From the NCBI RefSeq assembly GCF_014637085.1, contig NZ_BMEU01000011.1:62001-126000 (forward strand): DNA of 64,000 nt, in the 5' to 3' direction. This stretch comes from Comamonas phosphati. GTDB taxonomy: Bacteria > Pseudomonadota > Gammaproteobacteria > Burkholderiales > Burkholderiaceae_C. Position 1 is the stretch's first letter. Each line of letters starts with the position of its first letter. This document shows, in pieces, positions 7,865-16,441 of this stretch. The notes below the pieces were generated by a model. It had not been told where the DNA came from. It did not search any database and was given only the letters and a program-made list of their open reading frames with translations. The translations under genes and the position numbers were made by a program.

Positions 7865-10222
7865 TCATTGGGGCGTGAGAGTGGGTCGGCGCATCAGCTC
7901 GAGCGCTTGCCCAGCCGGCACCGGGCGACTCAGAAAGTAGCCCTGTACCTCGTCGCAGCCGGCGGCCTTGAGTTGGACCAGTTGGTCGCGCAGCTCGACG
8001 CCTTCCGCAACCACGCGCAAGCCCAGGCTGTGCGCCAGCGTGATGATGGAGGTCACGATCACGTTGACGTGCTGGCTGGTGCGGATTTCGTTGATGAAGG
8101 AGCGGTCGATTTTCAGGTGGCTGATCGGCAGGTGGCGCACTTGGCTCAGGTTGGAATAGCCGATGCCGAAGTCGTCAAGCGCGATCATCATCCCCATATG
8201 CCGCAACGCCGTCAGGACCTGGACCGCCACATCAAGGGGCTCGGTCAACGCGCTTTCGGTGATTTCGACCTCGATGTGTGCAGCCTCCAGGCCGTGCAGC
8301 GACAGCAGTTCGGCCACGCGCGCGGGCAGCCCCGCGTCGATCTGCCGTGGGGAGAGGTTGAAGGCAAGCGGCAGGAGCTTCGCACCCTGCTCCCGCCAGC
8401 GGGCTTGCTGGGCGCAGCAGGCCTGCATCACCCAGTCGCCCAAGGCCGCGATGAGCCCGGTTTCTTCCGCGATGGGAATGAACTCGCCGGGATGGATCAA
8501 TCCCAGCTCCGGATGTGCCCAGCGCACAAGCGCTTCGAACCCCGTGATGCTGTAGTCGGAAAGCCTGACCTTGGGCTGAAAATGCAGGACCAGTTGCCCC
8601 TTGCCTATGGCCTGCTGCAGCTCGCCCTGCAGGCGTAGGCTACGGTCCTCCTGGGGCCTGAGCTCTGCATCGTAGTAGCAGAAGCCGCCCCGGCCCCGGC
8701 GCTTGGCCATGTACATGGCCGAATCGGCATTGCGGCACAGACTCGCGACATCATGGCCGTCGCGCGGAAAGAACGCGATGCCCATGCTGGGACTGGTCTC
8801 GACCTCGTGCCCGTCTAGCCCCGGATAAGGCTGGCTCAGCCGGTGCTGAAGCTTCACTGCAATGGCATCGACGGATTCGGTCGAATCCAGTCCGGTCAGC
8901 AGCAGAGCGAACTCGTCGCCCCCCATGCGGCCCAGGATATCCGCGCTGCGCAGCATGCTCTTGAGCCGCTTGGCGACCTCCTGCAGCAGCAGGTCGCCGA
9001 CATGATGCCCCAGGCTGTCGTTGATGGGCTTGAACCGGTCCAGATCGAGATAGATCAGCGCGTAGTGCTTGCTGCTGCGGCGGGCCACTTCGAGATGGCT
9101 GGCGGCCAGTTCGTTGAACATGCGGCGGTTGTGCAGGCCCGTCAGGTGGTCCAGTGAGGCCAGGGCCAGGGCGCGTGCTTTTTCGGCTTCCAGTTGGTCG
9201 ATGAGCGAGCGCTTGTCCTCATCGGCGCCGACCAGTGCGGAAAAAAAAAGCTGCTGGCGCCTGAGGCCGAGCACAAACCCCCAGGTGGCGAGCCCGAGAA
9301 CGGCAGCCAGCGCAGCAACCGAAACCCAGACGCGCGCACCGCTGTGCGCATGGAGGGCACGAACTTCCGCAAGCTCCTTGCTGACCACAACGATGAACGG
9401 GGAATGCTCAACCTGCCGTAGGCTCGAAAGATGGGGCCCAGGCCCCAGCAGCTCGCTCACGAAGCTGCTGGCGCCCGTCGTCCTGGTCGCCGCCGCAAAC
9501 GCCTCGAAGCGCTGGTGCTGGCGCCGGTGTGTCAGGCCTTCGGCCCGTGCCTCCGCGAGCTCGGTGCCATCCTGCGCCAGGATATGGATGGCCCCGCTTT
9601 TGCCCATGTCGATGTTGTGGTACAGGCCCAGGAAGTGCCCCAGGTCCAGCGTGACCAGCAAAAAGCCTTTGCGGGTGCCACCATGGTCCGCCAAGGGAAA
9701 AAGCACGGGCACGGCCCAGCGCTGTTCCTGGACTCCCGGCGGCGGGAGTACCACGGTGGCCTGCGTGGTGGTCATGTCGCTGCCTTGCAGCGCATTGCGC
9801 AGACTCTCCCGATCTGACGTGCCGGCATCCGTCGGCGACGAGCTGTACAGGCGCCGCAGGGAGGGGTCGTAAATCGAGAAATTCAGAAAGACTTGGTCGA
9901 CGGCCAGAATGTTGGCCAACTGCAGTTCGGCGTCGTGACGGTTGCCGCGCAGCCAGGACTCGGCCACCACGGCCACCCTGCGCCCGCGATCCATGACCTG
10001 CGACAGGTTCTCGGAAATGATGGTGGCCAGGCTTTGCTGCCGTGCCTGCGCATTGTCGTCCAGCAGCAATTGCTCCGCCTGCAGGCGCTGCCATGTGAGC
10101 AGGCTGATCAGGATAACCGCGCCTGCGGCAAACGCAATGCTGGCCCATTGCATCCACTTCCAGCTATGCCGGGTGAAGAACGCGCCTAGCGAAAATCTGT
10201 CGGTGAAAGAAAAGCCGCGCAC
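7865..10222 (-). CDS. membrane-bound GGDEF-EAL cyclic-di-GMP enzyme
   Basis: A 785-residue protein with a membrane helix near residue 30, a periplasmic sensor region to about residue 275, a second helix (VAALAAVLGLATWGFVLGL), a GGDEF domain and an EAL domain. The cyclase site is intact (GGDEF, residues 434-438) and the inhibitory RxxD motif (RSAD) stands five residues before it. The EAL domain keeps E563-A-L, ITES, LDDFG, LKIDRSF and VVAEGVE, so phosphodiesterase activity is expected too. It should make and/or degrade cyclic-di-GMP in response to a periplasmic cue. Translation begins at GTG 10222 with AGGA 9 bases upstream. It lies 177 bases before the chemosensory operon on the same strand and could be co-regulated with it. 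Confidence 0.9.
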   Translation of the reverse strand: MRGFSFTDRFSLGAFFTRHSWKWMQWASIAFAAGAVILISLLTWQRLQAEQLLLDDNAQARQQSLATIISENLSQVMDRGRRVAVVAESWLRGNRHDAELQLANILAVDQVFLNFSIYDPSLRRLYSSSPTDAGTSDRESLRNALQGSDMTTTQATVVLPPPGVQEQRWAVPVLFPLADHGGTRKGFLLVTLDLGHFLGLYHNIDMGKSGAIHILAQDGTELAEARAEGLTHRRQHQRFEAFAAATRTTGASSFVSELLGPGPHLSSLRQVEHSPFIVVVSKELAEVRALHAHSGARVWVSVAALAAVLGLATWGFVLGLRRQQLFFSALVGADEDKRSLIDQLEAEKARALALASLDHLTGLHNRRMFNELAASHLEVARRSSKHYALIYLDLDRFKPINDSLGHHVGDLLLQEVAKRLKSMLRSADILGRMGGDEFALLLTGLDSTESVDAIAVKLQHRLSQPYPGLDGHEVETSPSMGIAFFPRDGHDVASLCRNADSAMYMAKRRGRGGFCYYDAELRPQEDRSLRLQGELQQAIGKGQLVLHFQPKVRLSDYSITGFEALVRWAHPELGLIHPGEFIPIAEETGLIAALGDWVMQACCAQQARWREQGAKLLPLAFNLSPRQIDAGLPARVAELLSLHGLEAAHIEVEITESALTEPLDVAVQVLTALRHMGMMIALDDFGIGYSNLSQVRHLPISHLKIDRSFINEIRTSQHVNVIVTSIITLAHSLGLRVVAEGVELRDQLVQLKAAGCDEVQGYFLSRPVPAGQALELMRRPTLTPQ

Positions 10223-10478
10223 CCCACATTGTCCTGATCAGGAATAGTAGCCGTGATTCTCGCCGCCCCAGGGCCGCGGTTTCATGACAAATCCATCAAG
10301 AAAGGCTTTAAGCTGCCTAACCTTGCGTCATTCAGCTTGAATGGCGACGATGGTAGTGGCGACCATTGGCATGGCGCACAAGGCCTGTTGGGAGCGCTGG
10401 CATGTTCGGTTCCTCGCTGGAAACCGAATCCCGTTTCGACTTGCCGTGTAGCACCTTTGTGTAGAAAACAAAGAGAAT
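10223..10478. other. intergenic region upstream of the GGDEF-EAL gene
   Basis: No gene is visible. The only structures I see are a 12-base palindrome TCCTGATCAGGA just upstream of the GTG start of the GGDEF-EAL gene, and a small hairpin near 10409-10432 (TTCGGTT with AACCGAA). The former overlaps the region where that gene's ribosome site should be. Confidence 0.4.
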
Positions 10479-10520
10479 AAGCCGTTGATTCCACGGGAAA
10501 TCCCATCGAATCAACGGCTC
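10479..10520 (-). terminator. terminator-like hairpin after tRNA-Ser
   Basis: Arms GCCGTTGATTC (10481-10491) and its exact complement (10508-10518) enclose a loop that itself contains GGGA/TCCC pairing. On the minus strand it lies 13 bases beyond the tRNA 3' end and is followed by TTATTCTCTTTGTTTTC, a broken T tract. It probably ends the tRNA transcript. Confidence 0.55.
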
Positions 10521-10529
10521 ATGTACTGT

Positions 10530-10622
<93 letters not shown>

Positions 10623-10668
10623 ACGCGTCGAAGCTGCAATTCTAACCAGAAATTTGGCAGCCGAAATC

Positions 10669-10695
10669 AAAAAACCGCAGCAAATTTGCCGCGGT
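10669..10695 (-). terminator. terminator after the SPFH gene
   Basis: On the minus strand ACCGCGGCAAA pairs with TTTGCTGCGGT (one G-T pair) and is followed by a run of six T. It starts 18 bases beyond the stop of the SPFH-domain gene and separates it from the tRNA gene downstream. Confidence 0.8.
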
Positions 10696-10712
10696 CTGGT
10701 GAGTTGCGTGAT

Positions 10713-11630
10713 TTACGCGTTGGCCTTGCCCACCTGGACCATCTTCATGGCCGAGGCGATGAGGGCGCTGACTTCCGTCATGTTGCCGGGAACGACCAGG
10801 GTGGTCGTGGCGTCGGCGGCCACCTTGCTGTAGGCCTCCACGGCGCTCTGTGCCACCTTGAGCTGCACGGCCTGCTCGCCGCCCGGATGGCGGATGGCGG
10901 CGGCGATGCGCTCCAGCGCCTGGGCCGTGGCATCAGCCACGGCGGTGATGGATGCGGCTTCGCCTTGCGCCTTGTTGATGACGGCCTGCTTTTCACCTTC
11001 GGAGCGGGCGATGAAGGCCTCGCGCTCGCCGGTGGCGATGTTGATCTGTTCCTGGCGGCGGCCTTCGGATGCTGCGATCAGCGCGCGCTTTTCGCGTTCG
11101 GCGGTGATCTGGGCCTGCATGGCGCGCAGGATTTCGTTGGGCGGCGTCAGGTCCTTGATTTCGTAGCGCAGCACCTTCACGCCCCAGTTCAGGGCGGCTT
11201 CGTCGATGGCCGAGACCACCTGGGCATTGATCATGTCGCGCTCCTCGAAGGTCTTGTCGAGCTCCAGTCGCCCGATCACGCTGCGCAGCGAGGTCTGGGC
11301 GAGTTGCGTGACGGCCATGATGTAGTTGGACGAGCCGTAGCTGGCGCGCATGGGGTCGGTCACCTGGAAATACAGAATGCCGTCCACGGTCAGCTGGGTG
11401 TTGTCCCGGGTGATGCAGACCTGGCTGGGCACGTCGAGCGGGATTTCCTTGAGGCTGTGCTTGTAGGCGATGCGGTCGACAAACGGCACGAGGAAGTTGA
11501 GGCCTGGCGTCAGCGTGCCGGCGTATTTGCCCAGGCGCTCCTTGACCCAGGCGTGCTGCTGGGGGACGACCTTGACCGAGCGGGCCACAAAGATGATGGC
11601 GATAACGATGATGGCGATGGCAATTTCCAT
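10713..11630 (-). CDS. SPFH/Band 7 (paraslipin/QmcA-like) membrane protein
   Basis: A 305-residue protein with one N-terminal membrane helix (residues 2-17), the SPFH/Band-7 domain (about 20-180, with VVPQQHAWVKERLGKY and TLTPGLNFLVPF) and an alanine/glutamate-rich coiled coil that ends in a short hydrophobic region. Such proteins assemble into large ring-like membrane microdomain scaffolds and often influence FtsH-type proteolysis. An AGGAGA site precedes the ATG. The nfeD gene lies 102 bases upstream on the same strand; the NfeD/SPFH pair is a standard operon, and NfeD is the usual partner of paraslipins. Confidence 0.9.
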   Translation of the reverse strand: MEIAIAIIVIAIIFVARSVKVVPQQHAWVKERLGKYAGTLTPGLNFLVPFVDRIAYKHSLKEIPLDVPSQVCITRDNTQLTVDGILYFQVTDPMRASYGSSNYIMAVTQLAQTSLRSVIGRLELDKTFEERDMINAQVVSAIDEAALNWGVKVLRYEIKDLTPPNEILRAMQAQITAEREKRALIAASEGRRQEQINIATGEREAFIARSEGEKQAVINKAQGEAASITAVADATAQALERIAAAIRHPGGEQAVQLKVAQSAVEAYSKVAADATTTLVVPGNMTEVSALIASAMKMVQVGKANA

Positions 11631-11732
11631 GGTCTCTCCTGCCCCGAAGGGCGTTGGCTCATAGCCGGTGGTGAAGGTGAAGGAGGTGCGGTTGACCCTG
11701 CGCCGGAAGGCTGGGGGCGGCGCACGGCGATG

Positions 11733-12158
11733 TCATATCTTGTCGACCAGCAGCCGGTTGCCGATCACTTCGGCCACGCGGTGCATGCCGGGGGCGGGCA
11801 GGCCGCCGGGGCGGCCCATGACGGTCCAGGTGGCGCCGCGGTAGCGGACCTGGGCCGTGCCGTCAGGATTCCATTGCTCGACCATGACGGTCTCGCCCAC
11901 ATCCATGTTGACATCGCGGTTGCCCGTGGCGGGCAGGCGGGGAGGGTGGCGCTTGCGCATCAGATAGCAGGCCAGCACGGCTCCCGCGGCCAGCACGGCG
12001 GCCACGATGATCTGGGTGTGATTGCTCAGGCCTAGATGCGCGCTCAAGGCGCCGGCGATGGCGCCCAGGGTCATCATGAGCAGGTAAAAGGTGCCGGTCA
12101 GCAATTCGGCAATGACGAGCACCCCGGCGATCAACCACCAGATGGTGGAGTATTCCAT
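11733..12158 (-). CDS. NfeD family protein (short form)
   Basis: A 141-residue protein with two or three membrane helices (about 6-50 and 52-70) followed by a small C-terminal OB-fold domain (VGETVMVEQWNPDGTAQVRYRG). This is the short NfeD1b-type form, without the ClpP-like protease domain. It is normally encoded next to an SPFH protein, as here, and is thought to work with it in membrane quality control. I chose ATG 12158 because AAGGAG stands 9 bases upstream; a much longer open frame continues past it but runs antisense through the decarboxylase gene and is not real. Confidence 0.85.
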   Translation of the reverse strand: MEYSTIWWLIAGVLVIAELLTGTFYLLMMTLGAIAGALSAHLGLSNHTQIIVAAVLAAGAVLACYLMRKRHPPRLPATGNRDVNMDVGETVMVEQWNPDGTAQVRYRGATWTVMGRPGGLPAPGMHRVAEVIGNRLLVDKI

Positions 12159-12299
12159 GCCTAGTCTCCTTGTTCGGCGTGTGTTCAGTGCACCACATTC
12201 AGGGGTTGAAAAACGACCTGTTTCAAAGCTGCAATAAGGATATTCCTTACACTTCGCGGCTGTTTCGTTTTTTAGGCCTGATTGGTACGGAGGCTGTCC

Positions 12300-14747
12300 A
12301 TGAAATTTCGCTTTCCCATCGTCATCATAGACGAGGACTATCGTTCCGAGAATACCTCGGGTCTGGGCATCCGTGCCTTGGCGCAAGCCATCGAGGAAGA
12401 GGGCTTCGAGGTCCTGGGCGTGACCAGCTACGGCGATCTGTCGCAGTTTGCCCAGCAGCAGAGCCGGGCCAGTGCCTTCATCCTGTCCATCGACGACGAG
12501 GAGTTCACGCTGGGCGGCGGCAATGATCCCATCATTCACAGCCTGCGTGCCTTCATCGGCGAAGTGCGCCGCAAGAATGAAGAGGTGCCGATCTACCTCT
12601 ACGGCGAAACCAAGACCAGCCAGCACCTGCCCAACGACATCCTGCGCGAGCTGCACGGCTTCATCCACATGTTCGAGGACACGCCCGAATTCGTGGCCAA
12701 GCACATCATCCGCGAAGCCAAGAGCTATCTCGAGAGCGTGCAGCCGCCCTTCTTCAAGGCGCTGCTGGACTATGCGGAAGACGGCTCCTACAGCTGGCAC
12801 TGCCCGGGCCACTCGGGCGGCGTGGCCTTCCTCAAGAGCCCGGTGGGCCAGATGTACCACCAGTTCTACGGCGAGAACATGCTGCGCGCCGACGTCTGCA
12901 ATGCCGTGGAGGAACTGGGCCAGCTGCTGGACCACAACGGGGCCATCGGCGAGAGCGAGCGCAATGCCGCGCGCATCTTCAATGCCGATCACTGCTACTT
13001 CGTGACCAACGGCACCTCCACGTCCAACAAGATCGTGTGGCACCACGCCGTGGCGCCCGGCGACGTGGTGGTGGTGGACCGCAACTGCCACAAATCCATC
13101 CTGCACTCCATCATCATGACGGGGGCGATTCCGGTGTTCCTCAAGCCCACGCGCAACCACTTCGGCATCATCGGCCCGATTCCGCAAAGCGAGTTCAGCG
13201 TGGAGTCCATCCAGGCCAAGATCGCCGCCAATCCGCTGCTCAAGGGCGTGGACGCCAAGAAGGTCAAGCCGCGCGTGCTGACCTTGACGCAATCCACCTA
13301 CGATGGCGTGCTCTACAACACCGAGACCATCAAGAGCATGCTCGACGGCTACGTGGCCAATCTGCATTTCGACGAGGCCTGGCTGCCGCACGCGGCTTTC
13401 CATCCGTTCTACGGCAGCTACCACGCCATGGGCAAGAAGCGCGCGCGCCCCCAGCATTCGGTGGTGTACGCAACCCAGTCCATCCACAAGCTGCTGGCCG
13501 GCATCAGCCAGGCCTCGCATGTGCTGGTGCAGGACAGCCAGAACGAGAAGCTGGACCACCATCTGTTCAACGAGGCCTACCTGATGCACACCTCGACCAG
13601 CCCGCAGTACAGCATCATCGCCAGCTGCGACGTGGCGGCCGCGATGATGGAGCCGCCAGGCGGCACGGCGCTGGTGGAGGAGTCCATCCTGGAAGCGCTG
13701 AACTTCCGCCGCGCCATGCGCAAGGTGGACGACGAGTTCGGCGATGACGACTGGTGGTTCGAGGTCTGGGGCCCCGAGGCGCTGGCCGATGAGGGCGTGG
13801 GCACGGCCCAGGACTGGATCATCCGCGGCCATGATGCGGCGCGCAAGAACAAGGCCAAGAACGGCAAGGCGTTCGACAACTGGCACGGCTTCGGCGACCT
13901 GGCCGACGGCTTCAACATGCTGGACCCGATCAAGTCCACCATCGTCACGCCGGGGCTGGACCTGGACGGCGACTTTGCCGACACCGGCATTCCGGCCTCC
14001 ATCGTCACCAAATACCTGGCCGAGCACGGCGTGGTGGTCGAGAAGACCGGCCTGTACTCGTTCTTCATCATGTTCACCATCGGCATCACCAAGGGCCGCT
14101 GGAACACCATGCTGACGGCGCTGCAGCAGTTCAAGGACGACTACGACCGCAACCAGCCGCTGGCGCGCATCCTGCCCGAGTTCGTGCAGCAGCACCGCCG
14201 CTACGAGCGCATGGGCCTCAAGGACCTGTGCCAGCACGTGCACGAGCTGTACGCCAAGTACGACATCGCGCGCCTGACGACGGAAATGTATCTGTCCGAT
14301 CTGCAGCCCACGATGAAGCCTTCGGACGCCTACGCCCACATCGCGCAGCGCAAGACCGAGCGCGTGGAGATCGACCACCTGGTGGGGCGCACCACCGTGG
14401 GCCTGGTCACGCCTTACCCGCCCGGCATTCCGCTCTTGATTCCCGGCGAAGTCTTCAACAAGAAGATCGTGGACTACCTGGTGTTCGCCCGCGAATTCGC
14501 CAAGGAGTGCCCGGGCTTCGAGACCGACATCCACGGCCTGGTGGAGCTGGAAGACGAGAACGGCGAGATCCGCTACTACGCCGACTGCGTGGCCGAACCC
14601 ACGCCGGCCAAGCCTGCCAAGTCCGTGCCTGCGAAGAAGGCTGTGGCTGCCAAGAAGACCGTTGCCGCCAAAGCTCCGGCCAAGCACGCTGCGGTGAAGG
14701 CTGCTGCCAAACCGGCCAGCAAGGGGAAGGCATCTGGCTCGCTCTGA
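12300..14747 (+). CDS. class-I fold Orn/Lys/Arg decarboxylase with Lys/Ala-rich tail
   Basis: An 815-residue PLP-dependent basic amino acid decarboxylase. It has the N-terminal wing domain (1-130), the aspartate-aminotransferase-fold core with YSWHCPGHSGGVAF and DRNCHKSILH, and the PLP lysine K397 in SIHKLLAG, then the C-terminal domain (TPYPPGIPLLIPGE). It resembles inducible arginine/lysine decarboxylases such as AdiA; the exact substrate cannot be read. It would make agmatine, cadaverine or putrescine and consume a proton. ATG 12300 has GGAGG 6 bases upstream. Unusually, the last 50 or so residues are an AKKAVAAKK-type lysine/alanine/proline repeat resembling histone H1. It is divergent from nfeD. 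Confidence 0.88.
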   Translation: MKFRFPIVIIDEDYRSENTSGLGIRALAQAIEEEGFEVLGVTSYGDLSQFAQQQSRASAFILSIDDEEFTLGGGNDPIIHSLRAFIGEVRRKNEEVPIYLYGETKTSQHLPNDILRELHGFIHMFEDTPEFVAKHIIREAKSYLESVQPPFFKALLDYAEDGSYSWHCPGHSGGVAFLKSPVGQMYHQFYGENMLRADVCNAVEELGQLLDHNGAIGESERNAARIFNADHCYFVTNGTSTSNKIVWHHAVAPGDVVVVDRNCHKSILHSIIMTGAIPVFLKPTRNHFGIIGPIPQSEFSVESIQAKIAANPLLKGVDAKKVKPRVLTLTQSTYDGVLYNTETIKSMLDGYVANLHFDEAWLPHAAFHPFYGSYHAMGKKRARPQHSVVYATQSIHKLLAGISQASHVLVQDSQNEKLDHHLFNEAYLMHTSTSPQYSIIASCDVAAAMMEPPGGTALVEESILEALNFRRAMRKVDDEFGDDDWWFEVWGPEALADEGVGTAQDWIIRGHDAARKNKAKNGKAFDNWHGFGDLADGFNMLDPIKSTIVTPGLDLDGDFADTGIPASIVTKYLAEHGVVVEKTGLYSFFIMFTIGITKGRWNTMLTALQQFKDDYDRNQPLARILPEFVQQHRRYERMGLKDLCQHVHELYAKYDIARLTTEMYLSDLQPTMKPSDAYAHIAQRKTERVEIDHLVGRTTVGLVTPYPPGIPLLIPGEVFNKKIVDYLVFAREFAKECPGFETDIHGLVELEDENGEIRYYADCVAEPTPAKPAKSVPAKKAVAAKKTVAAKAPAKHAAVKAAAKPASKGKASGSL

Positions 14748-14751
14748 AGCA

Positions 14752-15174
14752 GTGCGCGCCTTGCCTTGGCGGGTTCTGGCTGCCTGCAGCCTGGCCTGGG
14801 CGCTGTTCGTGCTGTGGGGCTGCCTCAATGAGACCGGCGCCAGCGGCGGCCTGATCCTGCGGCTGTTCCCGTTTCTGCAGGGCTTTGCCTATACGGACAA
14901 GCTGGTGCATGCGGGCCTGCATGGCGTGCTGGCCACGCTGCTGTGGTGGACGGGCGCGCTGCGCGCGCGCAGCCAGGGCCTGGCATGGACGGCGGTGGGC
15001 GCCATGTCCGTCGTGCTGCTGTGCGCGGCCTATGGCGGGCTGATCGAGATCCTGCAGGCCGTGTTCACCACCACGCGCGGCGCCGAATGGCTGGATGCGC
15101 TGGCCAACACCACGGGCGCCGGCCTGGCCGTGCTGTTCTGGCATGCCCTGGTTCTGCGCCATACTGTGAAGTGA
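14752..15174 (+). CDS. VanZ-like membrane protein
   Basis: A 140-residue integral membrane protein with about four helices, including the VanZ-family core FAYTDKLVHAGLHGVLATLL and GGLIEILQAVFTTTRGAEWLDALANTTGAGLA. VanZ homologues are small polytopic proteins; the founding member gives low teicoplanin resistance, but most chromosomal copies have no defined role. The GTG start lies 4 bases after the decarboxylase stop, so it is probably translated from the same message although the ribosome site is poor. The gene context does not suggest a function. Confidence 0.75.
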   Translation: MRALPWRVLAACSLAWALFVLWGCLNETGASGGLILRLFPFLQGFAYTDKLVHAGLHGVLATLLWWTGALRARSQGLAWTAVGAMSVVLLCAAYGGLIEILQAVFTTTRGAEWLDALANTTGAGLAVLFWHALVLRHTVK

Positions 15175-15177
15175 AAA

Positions 15178-15270
15178 AGATAGCAACTGGCGCCTGTTTT
15201 ATCTGGATTTCAGGCTTGAAAAGCTCGGGGATCAAGGAAAATAAAACGCCAGATGCTTCTAATTGAATAG
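15178..15270. repeat. GATAGC-type imperfect inverted repeat element
   Basis: About 90 AT-richer bases begin with GATAGCAACTGGCG and end with the near-inverse (CGCCAGATGCTTCTAATTGAATAGC). The arms pair over about 18-20 positions with mismatches. It sits between a plus-strand and a minus-strand gene end, where it may act as a two-way terminator. It covers the last codons of the Bug pseudogene. A relative lies at 26436-26525. I recall similar elements from other Comamonadaceae. Confidence 0.5.
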
Positions 15271-16291
15271 CGCTGTTCCAGCGCGATCTTCGCGTCGCGG
15301 ATCAGCGCGGCCCAGCCGGCCTGCTCTTTTTGCAGATAGGCCTGGACATGCTGGAGGCTGCCGCCCATGGGCGTGCTGCCCTCGGACTGCAGCTGCTTGA
15401 GCACGCCGGGGTCCTGCAGGGCCTGGTTGACGGCGGCGTTCATCTTCTGCGCGATGCCTGCCGGCGTGTTCCTGGGCGCGACGATGAGCTTCCAGTCCAC
15501 GGCCTCGAAGCCTGGGAAGCCCGATTCGGCCACGGTGGGCACCTGTGGCAGTATGGGCAGGCGCTGGGCCGAGGTCACCGCCAGCGCGCGCAGGCGCTGG
15601 CCCTTGATCAGCGGATACACGGCCTGGGGCGTGCCGAACATGTAATGGGTCTGCTTGCCCAGCAGGTCGGTGACGGCCGGCGACGCACCCTTGTAGGGCA
15701 CGTTGAGCACCTGGATGCCGGCCTTGAAGGACAGCATCTCTCCGGCCAGATGGCCCACGGTACCGGTGGAGGCCAGTGCCTGGCGGATGCCGCCGGGCTG
15801 GGCCTTGGCGGCCTGGATCAGGTCCTGCAGCGATTTCCAGGGCGAATCGGCGGGTACGACCAGCACCATGGGCTGCGAGGCCACCAGCGCCACGGGGACC
15901 AGGTCGGTCTTGGGGTTGAACGGCATGCTGGGCAGCAGCGCCGGGTTGATGGCCAGATTGGCCGTCTGTCCCATGCCGAAGGTATAGCCCCGTCCGCAGC
16001 GGATTTGGCCACGGCGTCCAGGCCGATATTGCCGCCCGCGCCCGGCTTGTTGTCCACCACGATCACCCAATGGTTGAGATTGGCGACGCGCTCGCTGATG
16101 AGCCGGGTGACGGCATCCGTGCCGCCGCCCGGCGTATAGGGCACGACCATGCGCATGGCCTTGGCCGGCCACTAGGCGGGCTGGGCCGTGGCCTGGCCGG
16201 CGGCAAATGCCAGGGCGAGCAAGGCGCCGGCGCTCAAGGCCCTGCGGCTCAGGCAGGTTTGCGAAGAGGAAGTGGTCATGGCGTATTGCAT
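15210..16291 (-). pseudogene. Bug-family (TctC-like) periplasmic binding protein, disrupted
   Basis: The gene would start at ATG 16291 (GGAGA 7 bases upstream) with a signal peptide ending in ATAQPA, and it carries Bug-family sequence to 15210: VVPYTPGGGTDAVTRLI, GAGGNIGLDAVAK, NLAINPALLPSMPFNP, VLNVPYKGASPAVTDLLG. Two lesions break it. Codon 40 is TAG (16172-16174), and the frame shifts at a run of four C (15988-15991, GGGG on the coding strand) within the ADG-YTFGMG junction. Bug proteins bind carboxylates for tripartite tricarboxylate transport or signalling. It follows the CoA-transferase and lyase genes, so it once probably supplied their substrate. The last about 20 codons are unlike the family and come from the repeat element. 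Confidence 0.85.
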
Positions 16292-16441
16292 GGTCTTGTC
16301 TCCGGAAATCTCAAAATAAATCGGGCAAAGCAATCCCTCGGTCGCGCGCAGGCGCCTGTCGTGGGGCGGATTCGGCAGCGGCTGGCGCTGCGGTAGTACG
16401 CGCGGCCTGCGTCTTCTGCGGACGCGTGGCCGCCTGTCAGG

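Noticed and set aside
14602-14744. Separate histone H1-like gene at the end of the decarboxylase
   Set aside because: The Lys/Ala-rich sequence is in frame with the decarboxylase, with no internal start or ribosome site, so it is a tail rather than a gene.
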